From Brachycybe producta (Eukaryota > Arthropoda > Diplopoda > Playtdesmida > Andrognathidae), in contig JAUPFP010000049.1 in assembly GCA_036925085.1 (NCBI GenBank), positions 434,001-498,000 on the forward strand: DNA of 64,000 bases. Reading direction: 5' to 3'. The notes beneath the pieces were generated by a model. It worked only from the letters and a program-made list of their open reading frames with translations, did no database searches and had not been told where the DNA came from. Positions 1 through 11,845 of the stretch are shown here, piece by piece. Both the position numbers and the translations under genes were made by a program. Every line of letters begins with the position of its first letter. The stretch's first letter is position 1.

Positions 1-234
1 TCGAACAAAATGTTTTGTTTCGACCAATGGGTAAGCGGACTAAGGAAACCAATGTTTCGCACAGATTGCATACTTTTTTATCGTTTCATTTTAAACAAAT
101 CTAGAACTAAAATAATTTTTTTAAAAAACTTATTAACATAAATTTCAATTTAAGGAACTAAATTTCTGAAGACATCAAATTTTTTTTTTGTCTTTATACT
201 TTACACTATATAATGATGTTAAAAGTTGGTTTCA

Positions 235-551
235 TCACAAAAGTTCACACTGATTTGTTCTGTCTCGTAAAGCCGCCTTACGTACAAGTTCCCAATCTTC
301 GATACGAGGCACGCACATGACGACAGGTGAATCCAACATCATTCGTCCCATAAACAGGAAGTGACCGCCTCCATGTTTGGCGCCACAACTCAAAGGAAGA
401 TGGACAGTGCCATACATTCCACGGAAGTCTAGTTCTTCTTCTGGATGGAACACTTGGTTGTTCTGTCGAATAACACGCGATGCTCGAACCATCACTTCCG
501 TTCGAGACAATTCTTGGTTCTCGTAGATTCCAGAAATGGTTCCTTTAGCCA
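235..551 (-). CDS. metrnl: Meteorin-like protein, exon 4 (C-terminal coding exon)
   Basis: This is the last coding exon of a secreted meteorin/meteorin-like protein, a family of small cysteine-rich secreted factors acting in glial/neurite development and, for METRNL, as a cytokine/adipokine in vertebrates. The minus strand shows a pyrimidine tract and a CAG acceptor (AG at 553-552). The reading frame then runs 317 bases to a TGA at 237-235. It starts with the last two bases of a codon (phase 1), matching the donor phase of the 7183-7239 exon. Family hallmarks include AKGTISGIY, VRASRVIRQ, LSCGAKHGGGHFLFMG, MCVPR and a final NQCELL, collinear with the METRNL C-terminal half (GTI.., CG..PG.G.FLF.G, CAPR, NPCE). 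Three of the ten conserved cysteines are here. No AATAAA is visible on the minus strand between the stop and the window edge. Family assignment is from motif comparison by eye, so METRN versus METRNL cannot be separated. Confidence 0.9.
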
Positions 552-907
552 CTGTACATTCAGAAACGAGAGAAGAAAAAAAAACAACAAAATGAATGAC
601 ATGTCCACACATTTCAAGAAAGTGAGGAAATCAACACCGAAAGAGTGAACCGTCTCTCACAATCACTATAGTACCATCCAGTACTTGTTAGTAACTTATT
701 TAGCGGCCCTTTCAACATGGCGGACATTATGGGCCATACAAGTCAATTCACAACCAGTTCAATCAAGTCCTAAGTTCGAATCAAACACATCAATATTCAA
801 AAGCCAATTAATTGGCAATCAATTCACACAGATAGCTATACCGAGGGCTCGGCAATTAAAGCACGTAGATTCGGTTCGGTTCTACCATTCGCCACTTCTA
901 ACTGTTG

Positions 908-1013
908 TGCTGCGCAAATCTGCTAATGCATATTGGGAACCGGTTCTGTTCAATTCATCGATGTTGACGAACCGGTTCAAACGCATTAGCAAATTTGCGC
1001 AGATGTATGTGCT
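908..1013. repeat. Short foldback around GAACCGGTTC
   Basis: The left arm (about 911-945: TGCGCAAATCTGCTAATGC, ending in GGAACCGGTTC) pairs with the right arm (about 969-1001: GAACCGGTTC, then GCATTAGCAAATTTGCGCA) around a loop of about 20 bases. A related motif (GGTTCNGTTCTACC followed by GCCACTTCTA) occurs at about 870-900 and again at 1206-1236, so this may be the middle of a larger decayed element. The open frame across it looks like a by-product. Confidence 0.6.
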
Positions 1014-1611
1014 ACGTAACATACTGCAATGCTACACAAATGAAGTGAATGTTTGTTGATGATGATGAGTCATAGCACTAGAGACTTCCCCTTTCAGAAG
1101 TTTAACCCATTTTAACCCACGAAAACCAGGGCAAACCTGGTTTAAGCCAGTGGGTGGGCTGTGCTAAATAAGTAAAACCTGCGTTTTTGCCAACCCTGGA
1201 TTGAAACGGTTCAGTTCTACCCTTTGCCACTTCTATCCAAACCGACTTCTAATTATTAGATAGGTTGGAAAACAAGACTGAATCTGTTCGTTTATTAGCT
1301 TTTATTATCCGAGCATGGGAATGGTGCTGCTATACTGAAGAACAGTGGAAAGGAAGTTTGAATTCTACACATCTAAACAATGTATTTTAGCCTACTTGAA
1401 ATAGAAAGTTTATAAATTATCGAAGGCCTGTAAAACTTACAACTTAATGCATTAATAAAAAATATTTAAATCAGTGACTTTTTTAAAAAAAATACACTAT
1501 ACATTTAAATCACTGTGATTTAAATGAATAAACAACCCCCTGTTGCTAACCTACTTTTTGCTTGGAGTATTATTTAGGTATAAATTCATGACATGGCAAA
1601 TTATTACTGAA

Positions 1612-1965
1612 CTAGTGGGGTAACCCGTCATAAATGACGGGAGCAAAATTCACAGGCAATTGTGCGCAAGCGCGACGTTTTTTCCTTTTTTTTACTCCTT
1701 TCATTTCAATTTCAGTCACCCCCTCCCACGTTTCTCTCTGTCTCCCCCTTCTACACTTTCCAACCTTTTCCCCTCACCCCCTCCCACTTTTCTCTCTTCC
1801 CCCCTTCTACACTTTCCAAAGGGAGAGTGTTCAACATATGTTGACCTTGAGAAAAAAAAAACGGTTCATTTATTCAAATTTAGATAAATTCCGACGTGCT
1901 TCAATGGTTTTTGTTACTCCACACACACATACACACACAGACCTGGGATATTATATATATAATGA
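1612..1965 (-). mobile_element. Non-autonomous mini-Helitron (reverse orientation)
   Basis: Read on the minus strand, the element ends with the hairpin CCCGTCATTTATGACGGG (plus 1624-1641), eight bases and then CTAG (plus 1612-1615). The host base beyond it is T (A1611 on plus). A hairpin shortly before a CTRR end, with insertion between A and T, is the classical Helitron 3' signature. The body has a pyrimidine-rich region, a segment TTGAGAAAAAAAAACGG then TTCATTTATTCAAATTTA, and a distal (CA)n/(TA)n tract. All of this is shared with the copy at 63466-63871 and partly with 23845-24300. The 5' end is not exactly placed. No Rep/helicase coding is present. Confidence 0.7.
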
Positions 1966-2222
1966 TTGCTGGAGTTAATCCGAGTAACTTTGGAATCGCT
2001 GAATTCACCCTGTAACATAATAGCACGTGCAACTCTGGAGTCTCACATGGCTCTTAATAAACAAAAGTTTAACCAACAAGGTGGCTAAAGAGTAGATTGG
2101 AAGCAAAATCTTACAGGAAGTTCAACTTAACAGGAAGTGGCACAACATTATTTAACCACAATTATATTGTTTCTAAATGGAACCACACCAAAGTAGGCCT
2201 TTAAAGCTAACTACACTGAACA

Positions 2223-2429
2223 ACAGGCATTTAGAAAGTCGAGAAGAACATAAATTGGCTCCGCCCTTTTTATGAAGACCGGCAACTTCTAATTGGTTTG
2301 TTGTGTGGTTCGACGTTGAACAGGGCGGAGCATGTAACGTCAGACTACATAACCAACCAATTAGAAGTTGCCAATCGTCATAAAAAGGGCGGAGCCAACT
2401 TATGTTCTTCCCGATTTCCAAATGCCTGT
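2223..2429. mobile_element. MITE family B copy 1 (Mutator-like, 9-bp TSD)
   Basis: This is a 207-bp, almost fully palindromic element starting ACAGGCATTTAG and ending AAATGCCTGT. It is flanked by perfect 9-bp direct repeats CACTGAACA (2214-2222 and 2430-2438). The long terminal inverted repeats contain GGCTCCGCCCTTTTTATGA and CAACTTCTAATTGG. A 9-bp target duplication with long TIRs fits the Mutator/MULE group; the superfamily is an inference. It has no coding capacity. Confidence 0.85.
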
Positions 2430-4263
2430 CACTGAACATGATTATTCTAAGGTTCTAACTGCAGTGAGAAAACCGCTGTGCCGACAAGTTCATAACATGC
2501 TATAGTGGAATATTTATATGAATGTTATCATATCTAGATTAACACTGAATGATTTCATTCCTTTTACCTAACAAAATACCGGTAACGGACATTTCTTTCA
2601 ATTGAGAAATTTGTGTGAAAATTACAACTCAAATATTTGTTTGATTCAACACATTACACACCTTCAAACACACCCCACCCACCTTTTCAATATAGCAAAT
2701 ACTGATATAATTGAAATTTAAAACATCCCCACAAATGGTTTCTATTTACACTGGAGAGAATGTACAATTGCTTTTTTTCCTACAGGATCAAACAAGGCCA
2801 CAATTACAAAAGAAAAATAGAAAGAAAAAAAAACAAAATACCCAACCTACTCTACCAGAGTTTCTAGAAACTAATTGAAAGATCTCCAAATTTATATAAA
2901 AAAGCGCCCTTGAATAAAAAAAGATAACAATATTTAAGAATAAATAATAAAAGTCTAGTTGTTAATTATGCAATAAAAAACAACCCTTATTTTTGTCATG
3001 AATTTTTATGTGATAAATGAAAGTTCTCAAAAATAAATATAATAAGACAGTAAAACGATATCATTTCTACATTTTACGACAAGAATAGTAGAATTTTTCT
3101 ACTTTTTTTCTTTTCTTTTTTCTTCAGTTCAAATTAACAGCAATGACATTTTATGTGTCCGTGGCAAAACAAAAGTAGCCATTGGGGGACAGTCAAATTG
3201 GAAAACCAATTTGGAATTTATGAGTCTGTTTTCAAATAGACTGGGTGAAGGGGGGGGGGAGAAAAATAAGTATGGAGAGAGAGAGAGAGAGAGTGAGACA
3301 ACAAGGAAATTCCTTGTTGAGCCCCACCCCCTTCACATATAAACACATGGCACTTGAAATCATCTTTCATTTCTACCCTCCTCCACCTCCTTCTCCCTAC
3401 TTTGTCAATAGGATATTTTTGTTAAAATGTACATTGCAATAATGGAGGAGGAGGGGGAGAGTCCCGGGAAGATGTTTATATGGTGGCCATATGTATTCGT
3501 TTAGTTTTCAAATAGGATACAATTTCACTCTTTATAGCTCTATATGGACATCATTATTCTATAATTCAAGTAAAACACATGAAAAAAACATCAGGAGGGA
3601 TCGACAAAAAACAAATATATTTTCTTTAATATTTCTCCACAACATTGATGATGATGATGATGAGACAACATCAATGATGACTCAAATGAAAATTGTCAAC
3701 AGTATATTTTATTATGTAATAACTTAATAACTTATAAAAGTGTGGCGCCTCATGTAAATTGAATTAGAACTTCACAAATAAAGCAAAAAAAAACATGCTC
3801 TTTTGAAATAAAAAAAACTTGTTTAGAGGCTAGTATCATCCTCATTGACAGTTTATCAAAATTCATAAATTAACCAAGAGTAGATTTTAGCCTCTTAACA
3901 TGTCTTTTTTGATTGTAAAAAAAAGCAGAATTTTTTTTTTTCGTCATATCCATGAAATTTTAGGGTGAGTCCGTTTTTAACAAAAAAGGTTCCCCCCTCG
4001 AAAGTGGTACAAATTTACTCAAAACTGTCCGTTTACAGAAATGAGACTCACATACTGTAGGGAAGGGGGAGGACATTCCTTATTTTGACAAGATTGACTC
4101 GAACTTTCAGAGAGCGCGAGACAATCTAGAGTGTGCTCAGTTCTGCTCATCAAAAATGGCATCGACAATTACTGATATAATTGAAATTTAAATGAAGACT
4201 TGAATGATCAACAAACACATGTGTGTTTAGGGTGTTATTTTAAGGGTACTGTGGGGAGGTAGA

Positions 4264-4470
4264 AACAAGCAATTAGAAAACGGGATGAACAGAAGTTGGC
4301 TCCGCCATTTTTATGACGACCGGCAACTTCTAATTGGTTGGTTATGTCGTCTGACGTCACACGCTCCGCCATTTTCAACGTCGAACCACACAACAAACCA
4401 ATTAGAAGTTGCCGTTCGTCATAAAAAGGGCGAAGCCAACTTCTGTTCATCCCGTTTTCTAATTGCCTGT
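4264..4470. mobile_element. MITE family B copy 2
   Basis: About 207 bp, from ACAAGCAATTAG to CTAATTGCCTGT, with the same internal order as the 2223 copy: CTCCGCCATTTTTATGACGA, CAACTTCTAATTGG, a TCTGACGTCA centre, then the inverse. The flanks (GGAGGTAGA-like left, GGAAGGAAG right) do not give a clean duplication. This may be an older copy, or the right flank, which leads into a G/C-rich simple tract, may have slipped. Confidence 0.8.
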
Positions 4471-4586
4471 GGAAGGAAGGAAGGAGGGGTACCACGGTAC
4501 CTACCAGTACTACCCCCCCCCCCCCCCCACCTACGGTGACCTACCCACTAGCCGGGTGTCACTTAAGGGTAAGGGAACATGATAAT

Positions 4587-4716
4587 GTTCAGATCTTTCA
4601 AAATAAAACTTTTTATAGACAAGCATTTCTCGTCTACTCGCATAAAAAATTATTTTGAAAGATATCAACATCAAATTACCCGTTAATTGACTGAGCTACT
4701 TTTCTAGTTTCTAAAT
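4587..4716. mobile_element. MITE family C fragment (TAGAAACTAG family)
   Basis: This segment contains ATCTTTCAAAATAAA, TTTTGAAAGATATCAACATC and the terminal TTCTAGTTTCTAAA. All recur in the same order in copies near 6485, 34262, 35826 and 59636. The left terminus is degraded. Confidence 0.5.
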
Positions 4717-4999
4717 CACATCATGTGTCAAGTTTCTCTTCACTTCGCAGCTGAAAGACAGAATGAATAATTAAGAGTTCGAGAGGCATTTACACTTTAA
4801 AAATACTAACTTATGAAAGAATTTCGAGATTTACTTCAATTTATGACGATATCTTTTAAAATAAACATTGAATGGCAATGACTCTAAGGAGAAGGAAATG
4901 ATCAAACTTGAAATTTATTTCAATGGAAAGAAAAAGATAAATGCGAGGCTATGTTCCCGATGCAATATAAATAAGCCCTCAAGAGGTCAACGCTTACTT

Positions 5000-5205
5000 A
5001 CAGGCATTTAGAAATCGGGAAGAACTTCAATTGGCTCTGCCCTTTTTATGACGACCGGCAAATTCTAATTGGTTAGTTATGTAGTCTAACGTCGTATGCT
5101 CCGCCCTTTTCAACGTCGAACCACACAACAAACCAATTAGAAGTTGCCAGTCGTCATAAAAAGGGCGGAGCCAACTGAAGTTCTTTCCGATTTCTAAATG
5201 CCTGT
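5000..5205. mobile_element. MITE family B copy 3 (9-bp TSD)
   Basis: This is a 206-bp palindromic element, ACAGGCATTTAGAAATCGGG at the left and AAATGCCTGT at the right. It is flanked by perfect 9-bp duplications CGCTTACTT (4991-4999 and 5206-5214). It matches the 2223 and 28819 copies internally. The exact duplication and close similarity suggest fairly recent mobility. Confidence 0.88.
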
Positions 5206-5689
5206 CGCTTACTTAGACTGGTCAGTAGATTATCATTAAAGTTTAATGAAAGAAAACTATGAAAAACTACTTGTTTAATTATGCTGATCTTTGATGAAAT
5301 AAGTTTGAAATTCCCACAAAAAACAGTCATTTTTTCTTCCCGATTTTTGTATATTTTTCAACCTAAAACCTCTCTCTCTCCCTGGTTTCCGAAATTCTTA
5401 GCCTTGCTAATTACTAATTAGACAGTAAAATACTTAAGAAGGAGGGCGCATTCGCAAAGCTCTTCCCTTTCCTTCGGTTGGCTAATTATCTCCATTGTGT
5501 ATCTTCTTCTTCTCCTCACCACTTAAGTGTGAAGAAATAATAAATACAACACCCTTGATAAATTACGGAAAAAGTAAATAGCTAAAATCTAATCAATGAA
5601 AAACTAAATTTTCTCACGATCTATTTCAATAGAAAAACAAGATGGTTCAAAAGTAACATAAGAATGTGTAGAAACACGTATCTTTGCGG

Positions 5690-6266
5690 GACTGGCTCAC
5701 TACAGCTACTAGGGTCACTACAGCTACCAAAAAGAAAATATAGACCTTTTTTTCATCAAAAGGGTCACTACAGCTACCGAGGGTCACTACAGCTACCAAA
5801 AAATATAGGCCTTTTTATTTATCAATATGTTTAGTTTAGATTACATTCGGTTCAGTTAGATTTCATTATGTTCGGTAAGGTTTGGTTAGGATCGGTTAGG
5901 TTTGGTTAGGATCGGTTAGGTTCATTTAGGTTTGGTTAGGATCGGTTAGGTTTGGTTAGGATCGGTTAGGTTCGGTTAGTATCGGTACTTTTTGGTTAGG
6001 ATCGTTAAGGTTCGGTTAGGTAAGGTTTGGTAAGGTTTTATTAGGTAAGGTTCGGTTATTTTAGGGAGAAAGGGTTATTTTTTTAGCTGTAGTGACGAAA
6101 AAGTGATAAAAAAGGTCTATATTTTGTCCCCCTATTTTTTGGTAGCTGTAGTGACCCTTTTGATGAACAAAAGGTCTATTAATTTTTTTGGTAGCTGTAG
6201 TGACCCAAGTAGCGGTTCTCCCCCTAGTAGCGCTTGTGAGCCTTGGTAGCTGTAGTGACCCCCAAC
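5690..6266. repeat. Foldback element with tandem GGTCACTACAGCTACC arms and a TTAGG-like core
   Basis: The left part (5690-5820) carries several copies of GGTCACTACAGCTACC separated by AAAAAATATAGGCCTTTT-like spacers. The right part (6085-6266) carries the reverse complement GGTAGCTGTAGTGACC several times with the complementary spacers (AAAAGGTCTAT). Between them (about 5870-6060) lies an imperfect array of GGTTAGGATC/GGTTAGGTTT units. No transposase is visible. The same layout (inverted arms built of short repeats around a GGTTAGGTT core) recurs with unrelated arm sequence at 29140-30212. Confidence 0.75.
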
Positions 6267-6484
6267 CATCTTTGCTTATGTATAATTTAGATTTTCTACC
6301 CAAATTCTACGTGATGAAAGCTTTCCTATGATCTTATCTTCTAAAACGATCCATTTTAAATGTTTTTTTGTGTTAACATACACTTTAAATAATAAGTCTT
6401 ATTTAAAATTAACCTTTAAGGTGGATGAATAAATATTTATTATGTGATTTTCAAGAGAAACAGCATTACAAAAAAATCCAAAAT

Positions 6485-6600
6485 GTTTTAGAAACTAGAC
6501 TAGTTAGTTGGTGATGCAGTTTTTAAAAAATCTGTCATGATTACTGACTGATATCTTTCAAAATAAACTTTTTCTGACAATTTCAAAAAGTCGAAAACGG
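6485..6600. mobile_element. MITE family C fragment
   Basis: Starts with TTTTAGAAACTAGACTAG and continues to GATATCTTTCAAAATAAACT, matching the order in the 35826-36028 copy. The right end is not found. Confidence 0.5.
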
Positions 6601-6678
6601 TTTATATCATGAAATATCAACAGAAAAAGAAACCCAAAACCGGATCATTTTCAAACATTTTCCTTATTTTATAAGGGT

Positions 6679-6994
6679 AGATCCAGACCGAAACAGAACA
6701 CCGTTCGCGAACAGTGTGGACGGTTTTCTCCGTACATAACAAATTTTGTTCGGCTCGATCCACAAGTTGTCGGTTTTTTGCTCCTCACATTAAATAATGT
6801 TCGAGTTAGGGTCAGTATTAGTTTGGACGTTACAGCGAACATTTTCCCGAATTCAGTCATTGGCGGCGGCGGCTGTGCTTTCCAACTGGGAACACGTTGC
6901 GAACACACGTTCCGTTCAAATTTAAGACATTCCTACCACAGCGAACAGAACAACGAACATGTTCCGTTCGTTGTTCTGTTCTAGTCTGGATCTA
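6679..6994. mobile_element. TIR element, TAGATCCAGAC ends
   Basis: The left end TAGATCCAGACCGAAACAG, then AACACCGTTCG, is inverted at the right end as GTTCTGTTCTAGTCTGGATC plus TA. The interior is rich in CGAACA/TGTTCG motifs. It resembles a MITE of about 316 bp. No clear target duplication was recognised, so the superfamily is open. The short open frames on both strands inside it are by-products. Confidence 0.6.
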
Positions 6995-7182
6995 GATCCC
7001 TCCCCCCCTCCCTCAAGGAAAATTCTATAAACCTGCATCCCTATCAATTCCGCAAAAATGTAAGTCTCCCTAAAAAAACTTTGTTTAATAATATTGGGAA
7101 TCTGTAAATCAGTTGTTAGTAATTAACACATTTAAAAAACACAATTTTTAATTCAAAGGGCAAACTGAATAGGCCTACTTAC

Positions 7183-7239
7183 AAAAATCGGCTGTGCAAT
7201 AGAAACGTAGTAATTCAGCTTCACTGCAAGGTCGGCAAT
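7183..7239 (-). CDS. metrnl: Meteorin-like protein, exon 3 (57-base micro-exon)
   Basis: The minus strand reads TTAAAG, then 57 coding bases, then the consensus donor GTAAGT (7182-7177). The translation, with split codons at both ends, is CRPCSEAELLRFYCTADF. This is the diagnostic CRPCSD.E.LLA.CTSDF segment of meteorins that joins the N-terminal part to the C-terminal NTR-like half. Phase is 1 on both sides: the first two bases complete an Asp codon begun in exon 2, and the last base starts a Leu codon completed in exon 4. Three of the ten cysteines lie here, including the CxxC pair. It is far too short to appear as an open reading frame, so it was located by motif and splice signals. The match of motif, phase and both splice sites makes chance very unlikely. 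Confidence 0.92.
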
Positions 7240-7493
7240 CTTTAACGAAAAATAAAACAAAAATTAATTTAACGAAAAGAAATAAATTCTGAAAAATTAA
7301 GCAACTTGTATAGAAGATTCAATTTTAATTATTCTAATCTAAGAATAAAACTTAGAACACGTTTTCATCTTTATTATAAGGAAGTAATAATGTTATTATT
7401 ATTTGAACAGACACATATTTACTAGGAAACTGGTGATAGAATTTATTTTTTAAATGATCATGAATAAATTACGAACTAATTATTAAATTTGAA

Positions 7494-7519
7494 GAGAGAG
7501 AGAGAGAGAGAGAGAGAGA
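7494..7519. repeat. (GA)n microsatellite
   Basis: About 13 uninterrupted GA units followed by an A-rich tail. Confidence 0.95.
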
Positions 7520-9102
7520 AGAAAAAAAAGTTAAAACTTTTAACGATTGGATTCGCCGCAAGCCGTCGTAAAAGCCTGTGGCAGCGGGACTTGTGTCGCC
7601 AACATTAAGATTCTCAAACCATTTTCCTGTTATAAATTAAACATAAACCTTAAAATACAAGTGATTTTTTTAGACTTCTGTTTAAGAAGTCTAAAAAATC
7701 TCTTGTATATTTTACTTGTTATCAAAAATCGAAAGTTAATATCCCTTATTTTAAATGAGATGCACCTAACAGCTAATGTAGTCAGTCCCTATTACTTGTT
7801 TGAAATCGTAAAAACCTAAAAACGGAAGCACAAAAAAATAAAATCTAAAGGTTTATTTATTTATTTGCACAGAAGCAACTAAATGAATAAAAATACACAA
7901 TAAAAAAATACCATTTGCTGCTACCCAAGTATTTTTTTTATATTTGCTTCTGTGCCACTGTTACTTTAATTTAATGTCAACGTGTAAGTAGTAGTGACTG
8001 AGTGATAGCCACACATTATTTATACAGTACTTAGTGTTTTGTTTTTTTTGAGGGGGATTTAATCCACTTTCTGTAGCATTTATTATACAACCCTTTTTAG
8101 GTTAATCTTCAAAAAAAATATGAAATGGGGGTCCGTGGAAGAAAAAAAAAAAAACCAAAAAAAACCACCGTTAATTTAAAAAAAAAAATGGTTTAAACCT
8201 AAAATCAAACTAAAGTTTTAAGATTCACCTTTAAGAAATGGAATTGATATCTTAAACTTTAAAAGATTTTTTTCAAAGATCAAAATAGACAGATAAGAAA
8301 AACAAAACAAACTAAAAGGTGGACATACAAGTTGTCCGACTTGTTGGAATCAAGAAGAAAAGACGGTCACCATGTCCACATACACGGGCATACATACATG
8401 TGGTACACATCTAACAATGAATTTATCATGAACAGCAGTACAAAATATCAAATTTTTTTTTATGAATTTAACCCTTGGATTTCGATATTCTAATTTATAA
8501 TTGCTCCTGATTGGCTATAAAAATTCCAACACTGTATTTTGCTGGATTGAAGTACAGAGCAGAACCTACTTTTGTTGGGGGCGATACAGGCATACACACG
8601 ATCCAATCAGTGCTGCAACTAGGAATTGTGTGCCCGGAGACTACATTACTGTGAACGCCCCTTACCTCCCCCCAAAGGCTACTCACAAATTTGAGTCGTT
8701 TGTATAGTGTGAATAAATGTGAATTTTTAGGCTTGCAAGTGAATTAGCTTAAAATCAAAAACTACTCTATTCTCTTTAGTAGGCATTGCTTATAGTAGTG
8801 CTCATAGCACTTTTTGTAAATTTTGCAAATTGCACGACGGGTTTACTAGTGCGAATAATTTGTACACTACATGAAAATGTCTAAATTAATGTGCAATAAG
8901 GAAAATAGTGGGGGAAAAAAAGTAGAATTTCAAAATTAATAAGTCTTTTTAATTTCTAAACGTTTGGCGCCCCTGTTTGTTGGCGCCCGGAGATTTACTT
9001 TCCCCCCATCCTCCTCGTTGTTGCGCCACTGGATCCAATATGTTGGTTTCAACACTGTTGATTCCAATAAATCGGACATCGTGTTTGTCCACCTTTATGC
9101 CA

Positions 9103-9525
9103 CAGTCACATTAGGCTGGTTTCCCAGCCGCTGGTTGCTGCTGGCTGGTTGTAGCGCTCTAGCAGCATAGTCTGAACTGCTACCAGCAGCTGTTTTTTCC
9201 CAGCATGCTAGTGATTTTAACAGCAGCTGGTGAAGTTGGACATGTCCAACTTTAGCAGCTACCAGCTGGTCATGTGACTCCCTTCCTGCTGCTGCCATCT
9301 AGTGTGAACGTTTTGTTGCTAGTAGTGGCACTAGTGGTAGTTGAAACTCCACTGCTTGGGTTGGTTGTTGTTAGAGTTTGTGTTTTTGCAAGACGGTGAT
9401 TGGTTGACTTGCACTGCTAATACCAGCAGTGACTGGACAAGTGTGAACCCAAAGCAGCTGCTGCTTGCTGTTGCTGCTAATAGCCAGCAGCAACCAGCAG
9501 CTTGTAAACCAGCCTAGTGTGACTG
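9103..9525. mobile_element. TIR element with CAGTCACA ends and CAGCAG-rich arms
   Basis: The left end CAGTCACATTAGGCTGGTTT is inverted at the right as AAACCAGCCTAGTGTGACTG. Further in, the arms (GCTGGTTGCTGCTGGCTGG and CAGCAGCAACCAGCAGC) also pair. The interior is rich in AGCAGC/GCTGCT. About 423 bp, non-coding. No unambiguous target duplication was found. Several short open frames on both strands come from its palindromic structure. Confidence 0.7.
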
Positions 9526-11694
9526 CCGCTTTACAGCCAAATAGAAGCCAGTACACAAATTAGAATATCCAAAGTCGAAGTTAAATTAATTTTTTTTTTA
9601 AATATTTTGCACAGCTGCAAAGATTATACGATTTTTAATCAGAATCAGAAATGAATCAGTAGATTCGGATTCATAAAAATCGATTCTACAGTGACTTTTA
9701 GCCATTGTTAAATCGCATCTCAATCATTTTTCAGAAAAAAGTTTTGCACAAAAATTAATCTTCGGATATCCCCCCCCCCTTATTTGCGGATAATAAAAAC
9801 CACCATCTAAGCAAAACACATCACTAGAATTCACATTTTTGACAAATTTTCTTAAGTTATAGAGTATATGTTTACAACCTTGAAATGAATTATTCTAAAT
9901 TATTATTGAAAAAGCTCTAAATATTTTTTTTTGTTGCTCTTTCTTCAGTAACATGATAATAAGTTGTTTCAAGGCTTCCTCGATAATATGTGAAATGAAA
10001 GGCTACAATTTGAAATTTTGACGGCCAAGGGTGTGGCGACGGCCAAAGTAGCCAGCCATTCAGATAAACATTTCGTTTTATTTTTTTGTGGTCTATATAT
10101 TTTTTTGTCTCAACCAGCCTAATTCTAGGATCATTCAAAATCCAAATCCCTCAACCAACATTGTAAACACATGCCAGGGTAAGAGAGAAAGAGAACTGAT
10201 TATACGTTGCCAGGAAACCATCTTTCTTTCTTTCTTTCTTTCATTATAATCAAGATCCTTGCAAATCGGGGTGGAAACAAAAAAAATAGTGGGATCCACA
10301 ATAATCGTCATAAGTTATCGACCCTCACAACCACCCAAAAAAGAACAAAAGATATCTTCTTGCCCTTAGGTTACCAGAACCCCCCCCCCCCTGAATGACC
10401 CACTCAATGCTAAAAAAACCTGTGGTCAAATCCTGAAAAAAAAAAAAAATTTTCTTGTTTGTAAAATGGATTTGTAGTAAATTTCAGTATGTCAGAACAT
10501 TTTAAGAAAGAAGAAATTCAAACTTAAGTTTGGACAAAAAAAAATCATGAATTTTATTTTAAAAAAATCTTTTATCCAAAAATTTCAACATTTTTAAAAT
10601 AAAATAAAATATATTTAAATGTTCTAGATTAATTTAAGTGTCAAACATTAAAAATGGGTTTAAAAATCAAACTACACAATTAGCCCCATTGTAGCTAATA
10701 TTATCGACCAATGCAAACAGGCCGTAAAACGTTCATTTTGAAAGATAAGAAATGACATTCACATAATATCGTTGCTCTTCCGGTTTCCAATAAATTTTTA
10801 ATTCTGAAAAATCAAATTTAGTCTTATTTTTAATTGAAACAAATCATATTGCAAGAAGATTTTGGAGCATTCGAGTCTATGGACCACATTTCTAAACTCT
10901 CATTTATCAGCAAAACGGTATGTCGCGCTCAGGGGGAGGGGGGCCGAGGGGAGAAAGGTCATAGCCTCCTTCTACATGTATATTGTATGTGTAATAACGG
11001 AATTATATGTTGCAGAACGTTAGGTAACAATTAGAAATTTAGGATTCAAGAATGTAGCCAGTGATTGACTAGTACCGAATTTTTAAAGCCGATTGGCACA
11101 TGCTCTGCATTACCCCTGGAGGAGGTTATATATCGTTACTATAGAATAAATCGAGGCGTGAAGGTCAAATAAATTAGGAACCATTTTAAATTATGAAGAA
11201 AGAAAAAACTGAAAAGGAACGCGGAGGTGGGTTCCCTTCCTGACCTGCTTCTTTTTTTTTTAAACTATACATTGGAAGCTATAGCTCTGTTGTTGTTTTT
11301 TCTAAAGTAAATACCGCCTGTAATTTACCAAAGAATTTCGATGCCTCAAGGAACAATAATCTTTAAAAAAAACTATCCATAAAGAATAAAAGCAAAAAAA
11401 TGACAAAAAGCAAATTCTTTCGAATTTTTTCATCTATTTTTTTTTTTACTTTCTTTCAATAAAACATCTTATCTCTATCGTTTATAATTTCTATGTTTGA
11501 GCTAAATGACCATAAAGTTAAAAAAAACATGCCATTTGCCTACTCAAGATTACTGATTGGGCTATTTTAATGAAAAGCCGGTTTCGAGCACGCATGCACA
11601 ACCCACAAAGACAAAGACTTACGACATGTATTCATCTCAGCTCCACAACATCTATCTTATGCAATGACGAGAGGCTGATTGCAAAAGGCTAGCA

Positions 11695-11815
11695 CAGTGT
11701 TTCTCAAATCTTTCCTTAATTGTGGACCACTAGATTAGTTGTTGATGCACGTGCAGACCACCCACCTAAGGTCTACTGCGCATGCACTGGTACAATTAGT
11801 CTTGAGCCAGTAATG
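11695..11815. mobile_element. hAT-like terminal fragment
   Basis: Contains CACAGTGTTTCTCAAATCTT followed by TTGTGGACCACTAG, resembling the common hAT 5' end type (CAGTGTTTCTCAAAC...GTGGACCAC). No partner terminus was identified. Confidence 0.35.
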
Positions 11816-11845
11816 GGGCACAAAAACGTTTTCCGTAGTGTTTTA

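Larger units (their letters stand above)
552..7182 (-). other. Meteorin-like intron 3 (6.6 kb)
   Basis: This lies between the GTAAGT donor at 7182-7177 and the CAG acceptor ending at 552 on the minus strand. I see no convincing exon in it. It holds a small foldback, a mini-Helitron, three copies of the 9-bp-TSD MITE, two fragments of the TAGAAACTAG MITE family, the TTAGG-core foldback at 5690-6266 and a TIR element at 6679-6994, all listed separately. The remainder is AT-rich DNA with homopolymer runs, including a C run near 4507-4527 and a short (GA)n near 3273-3292. Confidence 0.8.

Noticed and set aside
685-1059. 124-codon plus-strand open frame
   Set aside because: It overlaps a palindrome (GAACCGGTTC) and has no recognisable domain, so it is probably a by-product of an inverted repeat.
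5870-6060. TTAGG-type array as a true telomere or chromosome end
   Set aside because: The array is short, imperfect and enclosed by inverted arms within an intron. It is interstitial and part of an element.
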